Source: a bacterium (lineage in GTDB: Bacteria; Patescibacteria; Paceibacteria; UBA9973). From it: DNA of 18,794 nucleotides. The position numbers and the translations under genes were made by a program. The stretch is from positions 1 to 18,794 of the forward strand of contig JAKALG010000008.1 of the NCBI GenBank assembly GCA_021813235.1. Direction: 5' to 3'. Below are positions 5,331-11,869 of the stretch, one piece after another. The notes beneath the pieces are model-generated. The model did not search any database. It was not told the origin of the DNA and was given only the letters and a program-made list of their open reading frames with translations. Position 1 is the stretch's first letter; every line of letters begins with the position of its first letter.

Positions 5331-6640
5331 GGATAATTTACAATAACATCTATAGTTTTACTTACATCCGGGAAAGTCGTTTTCCAAAAAGGACGGATAA
5401 CTAAAACAGCAGTGTCTATGCTAGGATACCCCGTCAAAATCTGATTGAAATCACTTTTTTTCTTTCCTAGCAAATCAGCGACAAATTTCTCTTCATCTAT
5501 TTTCCAAATAATTTTCGGAGTGCCTGTTAAATTAAAATTTATATCTTTCACATCAGCAAAAGAAACATTTTCTTTATCCGCTAAAGAAAAAGTCAAATCA
5601 CGAATATTTGGAATATAGACATCGCTATCATCATATTTATCAATGATATCTTGCACAATCTTTTTTGTTAATTTTTGTTCGTTGAGTAGAAAACCATAAA
5701 GGGTGCCCTTAATATCAACTGTCACCATATTGTTATCGCTCGGAACAAAACTAACATCCTTATCGTCAATATTTAAGAAAATTGCATCTTTATATAAAAT
5801 AAATCCATCTGGAATTTGATCTGTCACCTTTTTTAAGAGTTTGGCTTGTAAAGTAGCTTTTAGCTCACTTACCGTACCTACTTTATCAAGAGAAGAAACA
5901 ACCGGCATTTTCCCTTTTAGCCCTCCAGTGATTTCCCCTTTTGAACGAGCAAAGATTTTGGAATATTTTGAAGTGTTTTTCAAGCTTACAATTTTAAAAT
6001 CTAAAGGCGCACTATTGTATTCTGCCCCGGCTTCTGCCGCATAGATACCGACTTCAACATTTCCTGGTTTACCAGCTTTCGTCATTCCTGGAACAGTCAC
6101 TTTTTTGCTAGTTTTATAAATTTTTCCATTGGAACCTTCAAGTTTTGTGTCAGAAGCAAATACTTGAGGGGAAGTGCTAAAAGAATTGTAAATCAAAACT
6201 GTACCGGTTGCCTTCAAAGTAATATCTTTCATCTCTCCACCTTGTATTGTTTTACTTTCTTCTCCAGAAATAACTACTAGGTCAAAAGAAAGACCAGACG
6301 TGCCATCTTTTGAAGCAGACAAATTGTCGTTTAAGGGAATATCTTTTACTTTTGGAGTTAATGTAATTTTAGCCCCAGAAAATAAATATGAGAGTGCAAA
6401 AAGAAGAAAAATAATTGAGACCAGAGCAACTAAATAAATCCTGTATTTTGGTTTTCTGTTGGTTGATTTAGAAATTCTTCCCCCTCCTATGCTAGCGTAG
6501 CTTTCAGTATTGCGAGCATATTTTTCCACATCTGCATTGGTCGTATTGCGAGCAGGTCTTATGCTTTCAACTTTTTTCTCTACAATTTTTTCTCTTGTAG
6601 GAGTCTTTTTTACCATGTCTTGTAATAGATTTCTTGCCAT
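5324..6640 (-). CDS. Single-pass membrane protein, baseplate-J-like / pilus-assembly-like
   Basis: The 438-residue protein has a basic, charged cytoplasmic N-terminus (1-66), one membrane helix (about 68-87, IYLVALVSIIFLLFALSYLF) and a large beta-rich outer part (88-438). Residues about 143-240 (ATGTVLIYNSFSTSPQ, then KVTVPGMTKAGKPGNVEVG, then EAGAEYNSAPLDFKI) resemble CPR proteins often annotated baseplate J/gp47-like. This is from memory of the family and was not searched. It begins 9 bases after the PilM-like gene and is the last gene of its operon. A cytoplasmic actin-like protein beside a single-pass protein with a large outer domain parallels the PilM-PilN/PilO arrangement, so a role in an envelope or pilus assembly complex is inferred. 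Actual phage function is unlikely. Confidence 0.6.
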   Translation of the reverse strand: MARNLLQDMVKKTPTREKIVEKKVESIRPARNTTNADVEKYARNTESYASIGGGRISKSTNRKPKYRIYLVALVSIIFLLFALSYLFSGAKITLTPKVKDIPLNDNLSASKDGTSGLSFDLVVISGEESKTIQGGEMKDITLKATGTVLIYNSFSTSPQVFASDTKLEGSNGKIYKTSKKVTVPGMTKAGKPGNVEVGIYAAEAGAEYNSAPLDFKIVSLKNTSKYSKIFARSKGEITGGLKGKMPVVSSLDKVGTVSELKATLQAKLLKKVTDQIPDGFILYKDAIFLNIDDKDVSFVPSDNNMVTVDIKGTLYGFLLNEQKLTKKIVQDIIDKYDDSDVYIPNIRDLTFSLADKENVSFADVKDINFNLTGTPKIIWKIDEEKFVADLLGKKKSDFNQILTGYPSIDTAVLVIRPFWKTTFPDVSKTIDVIVNYPK

Positions 6641-6649
6641 AGTTATATT

Positions 6650-7825
6650 CTACCAGATAAAACGATTAATATAAATGGATTCAATTATTAGAAATGGGTC
6701 GCGAGTAACTTCATCTTGAAAAGCTGCAGTGCCATGAAGGTTTTCTTTATTCAAAAAGATAATTTTAAATTCTGATTCGGTGAAAGTATATTGGCTAAAT
6801 TGTTCAGTTCTGATAATTTCTCCAAAGAAGTCTGCTAATTCTTGGTCTACTGTTATAAAAATAGTTGAAGGGACAGAAATATTATCAGAAAGCTTAACCA
6901 AAGATTCTTGGAATCCTTTGAGCCATTCCGCTTTCAATTTACTTATAATGGGTTCTAGTTTTTCTTCAACAGACTTTTCTGCATGTCCATCTTTGTAAAG
7001 AGAAATAAATGATTTCGCTTCACTTAAAGAGCAACCTAAAGTTTCTGCTACTCTACGTATCATAAAATTGCGCCCTAGAGGAAAAGAAATGGAGCTACTC
7101 AATATGTCTTTCCTTATCATGGATATATCTGTCACTTCCCCAGCGATATCAACTAAAAGAAAATTGTCTTGCTTTACAAACATGTCTCGAGCTACAGCAA
7201 AAGATGCCATTGCAAAAGAAGAAAACTTTATTTCTTTTAAATGAAAATGTCTGAATACTGTTTCTTCTATCTTCTTCAAAATTTGATCTCCACTCATTGA
7301 TATAAAGACAACCATTTCGAGCATCTTGGCCTTTTTATTGATAGGGTCAGCTACCATATAACCATTCAAAGAGGTTTTCATATTCCTAAGCTCGATTGAC
7401 CTAACTTTACTATTAATATCCAAAGATTTAACACCATGTTCTTCTTCAAAAAGAACTATTTCTTTCTCTATCAAATCATCTGCAAGCTTAGTGGTAAAAA
7501 TAAAAGGTGCATTTCTTTCAAGTTTTATTGTTCTAGTTGCCGAGGCATAAAAAGGAGAAGAAAGCACACAAAAAACTTTCGCTGGTTTGCCAATATTTGC
7601 TGAATATATTTTACTTGCTACAGTATCTAATGCTTTTAAAGTTAGAGACAAAAACTTTTCCGTATCTAATTTTTCTTCAAAGATTATAGGTTCACGAAAA
7701 ACCCCAATTATCTTAGGAATTCCTCCTTTTTTGATTTCAAAAAGAGCTCCTCCTACAGAAGAAGATCCGATATCAAAAACTAACGCCAACTCTCCACTAC
7801 CTTTTTGTCTAGAAAAGATTCCCAT
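6650..7825 (-). CDS. PilM/FtsA-like actin-fold ATPase
   Basis: The 391-residue protein has the actin/Hsp70-like nucleotide pocket motifs: phosphate-1 LVFDIGSSSVGGALFE (15-30, D18) and phosphate-2 FLLVDIAGEVTDISMI (222-237, D226). A central insertion follows the first motif, as in PilM and FtsA. It ends with an unusual hydrophobic tail (FLIIESIYINRFIW). No membrane segment is visible, so it is probably cytoplasmic. It starts 27 bases after alaS and is 9 bases from the downstream membrane protein. A type IV pilus-like assembly role (PilM docking to PilN-like protein) is the best inference. A divergent FtsA is possible, but no FtsZ neighbour is seen. AAGGG a few bases before the ATG may be a weak Shine-Dalgarno. 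Confidence 0.7.
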   Translation of the reverse strand: MGIFSRQKGSGELALVFDIGSSSVGGALFEIKKGGIPKIIGVFREPIIFEEKLDTEKFLSLTLKALDTVASKIYSANIGKPAKVFCVLSSPFYASATRTIKLERNAPFIFTTKLADDLIEKEIVLFEEEHGVKSLDINSKVRSIELRNMKTSLNGYMVADPINKKAKMLEMVVFISMSGDQILKKIEETVFRHFHLKEIKFSSFAMASFAVARDMFVKQDNFLLVDIAGEVTDISMIRKDILSSSISFPLGRNFMIRRVAETLGCSLSEAKSFISLYKDGHAEKSVEEKLEPIISKLKAEWLKGFQESLVKLSDNISVPSTIFITVDQELADFFGEIIRTEQFSQYTFTESEFKIIFLNKENLHGTAAFQDEVTRDPFLIIESIYINRFIW

Positions 7826-7852
7826 ATACCCTTAATTGTATCACAAATAAAT

Positions 7853-9517
7853 TTATTCTAGTATAGCTTTTATACGCCTAATGCCTGCTGAAACAGCTTC
7901 TTCTTTCATTATTTTAAAATGCCCCAGCTCTCCAATATTTTTCACATGTGGCCCCCCGCAGAATTCTTTTGAAATCGGGTTGCCCTTTTTGTCTTCTATA
8001 AAATAGACAGATACAATATCCGGATATTTAGCTCCAAATTCCATTTCTGCCCCTATTTTTTCTGCTTCTAGAAGAGGCATCTCACGACGAACGACATCCA
8101 ACTTCTCTTCTATTTTTTCATTCACAAAATCCTCTACCTTCTTTTTTTCTTCATCAGTCAATTTATGATCACAAATGAAATCCATACGTAAACGTTCTTC
8201 GGTGATATTACTTCCCTTCTGTTTTATATTTTTATCAACTATATTTTGTAGTCCAGCTAAAAGTAAATGATGAGCTGTATGAAGCCTAATCGTTTTTTCA
8301 TTATGATTTGCCAGCCCTCCCTTAAACATCCCAGCCGAAGCAGTCTGTGAAAGCTTTTGATGTTCTGCCATTTTTTTATTGAAGTCTTCCCTGTCTACTT
8401 CTTTACCATTTTGTTTTGCAAGCTGTTCAATAATTTCTATCGGTAAACCATAACTAGTAAAAAGTATAAAGGGATCCACCCCTTTGATAAATTCTTTCTG
8501 TCCATTTTGTAAAGCAAAAGAAAAATCTTTCGCTTCATCCATAAAAACACCCAGCGCTTTGCTTTCATTTAAATTTTTATATATTTCTTTATATTTTTTT
8601 ACTATATTTCCAATACTACCAGTAGAACTTTCGTGTAGTATAAACTCAAAAGTTAAAACTTTACGTATTAATCTCCTTAAGACATAGCCCCTATCTTTAT
8701 TGGAAGGAACAACTCCATCACAAATCATAAAAACAGAAGCTTTTATATGATCAGACATTACTCTTTCCTCTTTTGTCTTTTCTCCGTTAAATAAATCAGT
8801 ATCATAAACACTTTCTTTTTTCTGTACTACTGAAACTAGTCTTTCAAGACCCATACCAGTATCAATACCCAAAACATCAAGTTTTTTAAGGGCTGCTTCA
8901 CCTTTATCTAATTTTTCACGAGAACCATCACAAAAATATTCATTAAAAACAACATTCCAAATTTCAACATCTTCTCCATTCGCATTTTTACAATATATTT
9001 CTGTTGTTGGACCACAAGGACCAGAATCTCCTGTCGGACCCCAAAAAACATCACTACCTTCTTCTCTTATGTTTTTAACTCCAATTTCTTTCCAAATTTT
9101 TTCTGACTCTTCATCTTTTGGAACATTTTTACTTCCTTTGTAAACTGTTACATATGAAATTTCTAAATCCATTTCTTTTGTAATAAAATCATAAGCATAT
9201 TCTATCGCTTCTTTTCTTCCATATCCGCCAAAAGAAAAATTACCTAGCATTTCAAAAAATGTTAAGTGCGTAGAATCTCCTACTTCGTCAATATCTCCAG
9301 TACGTATACATTTCTGGACCGTAGCAACATTTAAACTACTAAAATCTTTTTCTGCATCTTTTGGATTAGTATAATATTGCTTAAATTGTTGCATTCCTGC
9401 TGTCGTAAAAAGCACCGAAGGGTCATTTTCAGGAACCAATGAAGAAGAAGGGATTATTTTGTGTCCGCGAGCTTCAAAAAACTTTAAAAATCTTGATCTA
9501 ATTTCATTTGACTCCAT
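7853..9517 (-). CDS. alaS: Alanine--tRNA ligase, compact form without C-Ala domain
   Basis: This enzyme charges tRNA-Ala. The 554-residue protein has the class II catalytic domain (1 to about 240). It includes LFTTAGMQQFKQYY, the motif-2 segment THLTFFEMLGNFSFG (about 83-97) and motif 3 DTGMGLERL (219-227). The tRNA-recognition part follows (RGYVLRRLIRK, 276-286), then the editing domain with all four zinc ligands: H413 and H417 (HTAHH), C520 and H524 (CGGPH). It ends at AGIRRIKAILE, where full-length bacterial enzymes (about 875 aa) continue into a coiled coil and C-Ala domain. The C-terminus is therefore absent, while the frame is intact. Compact AlaRS are known from CPR bacteria. It follows the mgtC-like gene by 2 bases. 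Confidence 0.95.
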   Translation of the reverse strand: MESNEIRSRFLKFFEARGHKIIPSSSLVPENDPSVLFTTAGMQQFKQYYTNPKDAEKDFSSLNVATVQKCIRTGDIDEVGDSTHLTFFEMLGNFSFGGYGRKEAIEYAYDFITKEMDLEISYVTVYKGSKNVPKDEESEKIWKEIGVKNIREEGSDVFWGPTGDSGPCGPTTEIYCKNANGEDVEIWNVVFNEYFCDGSREKLDKGEAALKKLDVLGIDTGMGLERLVSVVQKKESVYDTDLFNGEKTKEERVMSDHIKASVFMICDGVVPSNKDRGYVLRRLIRKVLTFEFILHESSTGSIGNIVKKYKEIYKNLNESKALGVFMDEAKDFSFALQNGQKEFIKGVDPFILFTSYGLPIEIIEQLAKQNGKEVDREDFNKKMAEHQKLSQTASAGMFKGGLANHNEKTIRLHTAHHLLLAGLQNIVDKNIKQKGSNITEERLRMDFICDHKLTDEEKKKVEDFVNEKIEEKLDVVRREMPLLEAEKIGAEMEFGAKYPDIVSVYFIEDKKGNPISKEFCGGPHVKNIGELGHFKIMKEEAVSAGIRRIKAILE

Positions 9518-9519
9518 AA

Positions 9520-9996
9520 TTATTTTATTTCTTCCTTCTCTAAATTATCATCAGAAATTTTTCTTATCGGTTTTTCTACTATACTCATTACAATAAAAAT
9601 CATAAGAACTAAAACTGTGGCTATAATTGCTAAACTAAAAAGCCCAAAACCGACTGCCATGCCTATACCTGCTGTGACCCAAAGTCCACCGGCTGTGGTA
9701 AGACCCATAAGTCGAGAATCTCGGAACATTATCATTCCAGCACCAAGAAAACCGATACCGACGACTATATTTGAAGCAATTATTCCCGGATTAAAACCAT
9801 TTACTCCTGCATATTTTATCGACAAAAATTCAGAAATTATTATGAAAAGAGTTGCTCCCATAGCAACAAGCGCATGGGTTTTCATGCCTGCTTCTTTGTG
9901 CACTAGAAGGCGCTCTGCCCCAATAAACATACCCAATAAAACTGCTACTACTAATTTTAAAATTACCTCACCATTTTGTGTAAAAAATTGTTCCAT
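9520..9996 (-). CDS. MgtC/SapB-family membrane protein
   Basis: The 158-residue protein has about four to five membrane helices. It carries the family signature LLGMFIGAERLLVHKEAGMKTHALVAMGATLF near the N-terminus and SNIVVGIGFLGAGMIMF and GLTTAGGLWVTAGIGMAVGFG further on. The C-terminus is short and charged, so it lacks the ACT-like domain of virulence-type MgtC. The family is tied to low-magnesium survival and membrane energetics, but the molecular activity is unsettled. I chose the ATG at 9994-9996, 7 bases after the mnmA stop. An in-frame GTG at 10023 would overlap mnmA and add nine acidic/aromatic residues. Confidence 0.88.
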   Translation of the reverse strand: MEQFFTQNGEVILKLVVAVLLGMFIGAERLLVHKEAGMKTHALVAMGATLFIIISEFLSIKYAGVNGFNPGIIASNIVVGIGFLGAGMIMFRDSRLMGLTTAGGLWVTAGIGMAVGFGLFSLAIIATVLVLMIFIVMSIVEKPIRKISDDNLEKEEIK

Positions 9997-10003
9997 ATAA
10001 TAA

Positions 10004-11236
10004 TCATACAACAATTCCTCCACCTAAACAAATGTCTTTATCGTATAGTACACAAGATTGTCCAGAAGCTACCAAGATAGGTTTTTCAAATATAACTCTT
10101 GCGGAAGTCGGACTTCCGCAAACAATTCCGCAAGGTAAAAATTCACTATGGTAACGAATTTGGGCTGTGTAGCTTTTGCCAGCTTTTGGAATCTCGGAAA
10201 TCCAGTTTGTATTCTCTAAAATCAGAAAATACTTATCCTGAAAAGGACCCAAATATTTTTCTGCTGAAAAATTTCTGAAGACTCGCGCCGTCGCGCTCCG
10301 TACGTCCTTTTCAGGACAAATATTTTCTTTATTCTGCGACACATATAAAGTATTTTTCTTTATATCTTTGTCAACTATATAATAAGCTCCGTCATTAGGA
10401 CTTTTTTTGGTAATTGTAAAACCATGCCTCTCCCCTAACGTATGAAAAACAGCTCCATCATGAAAACCTATTTCCTCTCCTTTTTCATTCAAAACTTTTC
10501 CTTTTTTTTCTTTAATATAGTGTTTCAAAAAATCTTTCAAATCTACAGCCCCTAGAAAACAGATTCCTTGGCTATCTTTTTTTTCTGCAACAGGTAGTTT
10601 AAATTTCTTGGCAAGAGTACGGACTTCCGTTTTCTTTAAATGACCTATTGGGAATAAAATTTTACTTAATTGCTCTTGTTTTAAAGTCCAAAGAAAATAA
10701 CTTTGATCTTTTGTGGAATCATTATTTTTCCTCAACAAAAATTTCTTTTTCTCAGGTCCTCGGTTCCCTGGGTCCCCTACCCCAGCCAGACCATTCGAAA
10801 AAGAATTTTTTGTTTTAGAAAATTTTTGCTCAAAATAGAAAGGGGTGTCGTTAGTTTTAGCATAATGCCCTGTCGCTACATAATCTGCTCCCATAGCAAT
10901 TGCTTTTTTGAGAAAGGCACCAAATTTCACTTCTTTATTGCACATCACATCAGGATTCGGTGTTCTTCCGGCTTTATATTCAGCAATCATATAATCTGCC
11001 ACTTCTTTTTTATAAACATCTGCTAGGTCAAAAGTAAGAAATGGAATGTCTAAATGAGCTGCGACACGCATAGCGTCTAATCGCTCTTCTTCTTCATTGC
11101 ATTCTAAAAAATCTGGATGCCAAGTGCGTATAAAAACCCCAACGACTTCATATCCTTGTTTTTTGAGCAGTGCTGCACTGACAGCGCTATCTACTCCTCC
11201 CGATATTCCAACAAAAACTGTTTTCTTTTTAATCAT
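10004..11236 (-). CDS. mnmA: tRNA-specific 2-thiouridylase MnmA, enlarged by in-frame inserts
   Basis: MnmA thiolates U34 of Lys, Glu and Gln tRNAs. The 410-residue protein has the PP-loop SGGVDS (12-17), the nucleophile C99 (PNPDVMCN), ATGHYAK (121-127), TKDQSYFLW (175-183) and the second catalytic C226 (SQGICF). TLGERHGF and the barrel-domain end (DICLGGGIVV) follow. Family members are usually about 350-370 aa. The extra length lies in two segments that do not align with the family: about 142-168 (NSFSNGLAGVGDPGNRGPEK) and about 307-334 (CPEKDVRSATARVFRNF and following). Both coincide exactly with palindromic DNA elements (10734-10814 and 10236-10316). A small third palindrome lies at 10099-10121. 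The frame stays open and all catalytic residues survive, so the enzyme is presumably active. It stops with TGA. Confidence 0.95.
   Translation of the reverse strand: MIKKKTVFVGISGGVDSAVSAALLKKQGYEVVGVFIRTWHPDFLECNEEEERLDAMRVAAHLDIPFLTFDLADVYKKEVADYMIAEYKAGRTPNPDVMCNKEVKFGAFLKKAIAMGADYVATGHYAKTNDTPFYFEQKFSKTKNSFSNGLAGVGDPGNRGPEKKKFLLRKNNDSTKDQSYFLWTLKQEQLSKILFPIGHLKKTEVRTLAKKFKLPVAEKKDSQGICFLGAVDLKDFLKHYIKEKKGKVLNEKGEEIGFHDGAVFHTLGERHGFTITKKSPNDGAYYIVDKDIKKNTLYVSQNKENICPEKDVRSATARVFRNFSAEKYLGPFQDKYFLILENTNWISEIPKAGKSYTAQIRYHSEFLPCGIVCGSPTSARVIFEKPILVASGQSCVLYDKDICLGGGIVV
10099..10121. repeat. Perfect 10-bp-stem hairpin inside mnmA
   Basis: TTGCGGAAGT and ACTTCCGCAA form a perfect 10-pair stem around CGG. 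It encodes CGSPTSA-like residues (about 373-379) in the C-terminal barrel, where MnmA proteins vary. The 13-base AAGTCGGACTTCC part also occurs inverted in mltG (12761-12773). It may be a smaller relative of the other palindromic inserts. Confidence 0.55.
10236..10316. repeat. Palindromic element, type A, copy inside mnmA
   Basis: Two perfect 13-base inverted arms (TCCTGAAAAGGAC and its complement, 10236-10248 and 10304-10316) enclose a 55-base core (10249-10303). The core matches, at 53 of 55 positions and in opposite orientation, the core at 11263-11317, while the arms of the two copies are unrelated in sequence. Inside the core are an AT stem (ATTTTTC/GAAAAAT) and a GC stem (GCGC/GCGC), which with the arms would make a three-way junction. 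It is translated in frame as MnmA residues about 307-334. Confidence 0.85.
10734..10814. repeat. Palindromic element, type B, inside mnmA
   Basis: Arms at 10734-10751 (AACAAAAATTTCTTTTTC) and 10797-10814 pair at 17 of 18 positions and enclose a 45-base GC-rich core. The core folds further, with CTGGG/CCCAG and GGTC/GACC stems. One arm encodes the native KKKFLL stretch before KDQSYFL, and the other looks like its inverted copy. Core plus one arm is 63 bases, exactly 21 codons. The core's high GC contrasts sharply with the surrounding gene. It is unrelated to type A in core sequence but identical in design. Confidence 0.75.
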
Positions 11237-11240
11237 AAAA

Positions 11241-11339
11241 TTAGAATTAGCTTATAAAGCACGTACGGAGCGCGACGGCGCGAGTCTTCAGAAATTTTTC
11301 ACCAGAAAAATATTCGGGTGCTTTAGAAGGTAATTCTGA
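11241..11339. repeat. Palindromic element, type A, intergenic copy upstream of mnmA
   Basis: This copy fills almost the whole 105-base gap between the exonuclease stop and the mnmA start. Its 55-base core (11263-11317) is a 53/55 inverted match to the mnmA copy. Its arms (about 11243-11262 and 11318-11337) pair at 18 of 20 positions but differ completely from the 13-base arms of the other copy. One core difference is in the 4-base loop of the AT hairpin and the other lies outside both internal stems. In the transcript this hairpin would precede the mnmA start closely and could affect its translation. Confidence 0.85.
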
Positions 11340-11341
11340 TT

Positions 11342-11869
11342 TTATAGTTTCATCAGCTTTTTGTAAAGCTCGTATGTAGCATAGGCATCTGATAAGGCGC
11401 TATGGGGACGTTCATTTTTTATACCAAAAAGCTTACACATATCACGCAAAGAAAAATGCTCAAAGTCTCTTGTTTTGTGAAATTTTGCCCAAGCTATGGA
11501 GATAGTATCTAACTTGTGATAATGCATAGTGTTTTTGATTTTTAACTTCGCAAAGTTGTATTCCAAAAAGAGAGAATCAAAAGAAACATTTTGTCCCACC
11601 ATGATGCAATCTTTTACTTTCTCAGAAAGAATTTTCATTGCTTCTTCTAGAGAAAAAGCTCCTTTCCAATCCTCCTTATTATAATGAGTGATTTTGAGGG
11701 AAATAGGCTCGGCATTTTTTATCTTTTTTGGTTTTATTTTTAATTCAAATTTTTCAATTACTTTTAATTTCGGTGTCGTGATAACAGCTCCGATCTCAAT
11801 AATCTCATGTTTAGTGAAATCAAGTCCCGTAGTTTCTATATCTATAAAAGCTAAATTGTGTTTTCTCAT
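11342..11869 (-). CDS. DEDDh 3'-5' exonuclease (DnaQ-like)
   Basis: The 175-residue protein is a stand-alone DnaQ/RNase T-superfamily exonuclease. Catalytic residues are visible: D10 and E12 in FIDIETTG, D98 in VGQNVSFDSLFLE, and H156 and D161 in PHSALSDAYAT, giving the DEDDh set. It could be a proofreading subunit (epsilon-like) or a repair or RNA-processing exonuclease; with no polymerase III neighbour the substrate is open. The start overlaps the mltG stop by 4 bases (ATGA), so translation is coupled to mltG. The type A palindromic element follows immediately downstream and separates it from mnmA. Confidence 0.88.
   Translation of the reverse strand: MRKHNLAFIDIETTGLDFTKHEIIEIGAVITTPKLKVIEKFELKIKPKKIKNAEPISLKITHYNKEDWKGAFSLEEAMKILSEKVKDCIMVGQNVSFDSLFLEYNFAKLKIKNTMHYHKLDTISIAWAKFHKTRDFEHFSLRDMCKLFGIKNERPHSALSDAYATYELYKKLMKL

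Noticed and set aside
7853..9517. alaS as a truncated pseudogene
   Set aside because: The frame is intact through all catalytic and editing motifs, ends cleanly after the editing domain, and short AlaRS are known in this group.
10004..10006. Recoding of TGA, as in some CPR lineages
   Set aside because: TGA ends mnmA exactly at the expected C-terminus, so it is used as a stop here.
9997..10023. GTG start for the MgtC-like protein overlapping mnmA
   Set aside because: The nearer ATG gives a normal family N-terminus; the extra acidic/aromatic residues do not resemble the family.
10752..10796. GC-rich, hairpin-forming block in mnmA as a possible tRNA fragment
   Set aside because: It is too short, lacks a recognisable TTC-arm or anticodon arm, and is translated in frame within MnmA.
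10703..11026. 107-codon plus-strand frame through mnmA and the type B element
   Set aside because: It is a shadow of mnmA. Its apparent continuity through the GC-rich insert only reflects that the insert lacks stops in several frames.
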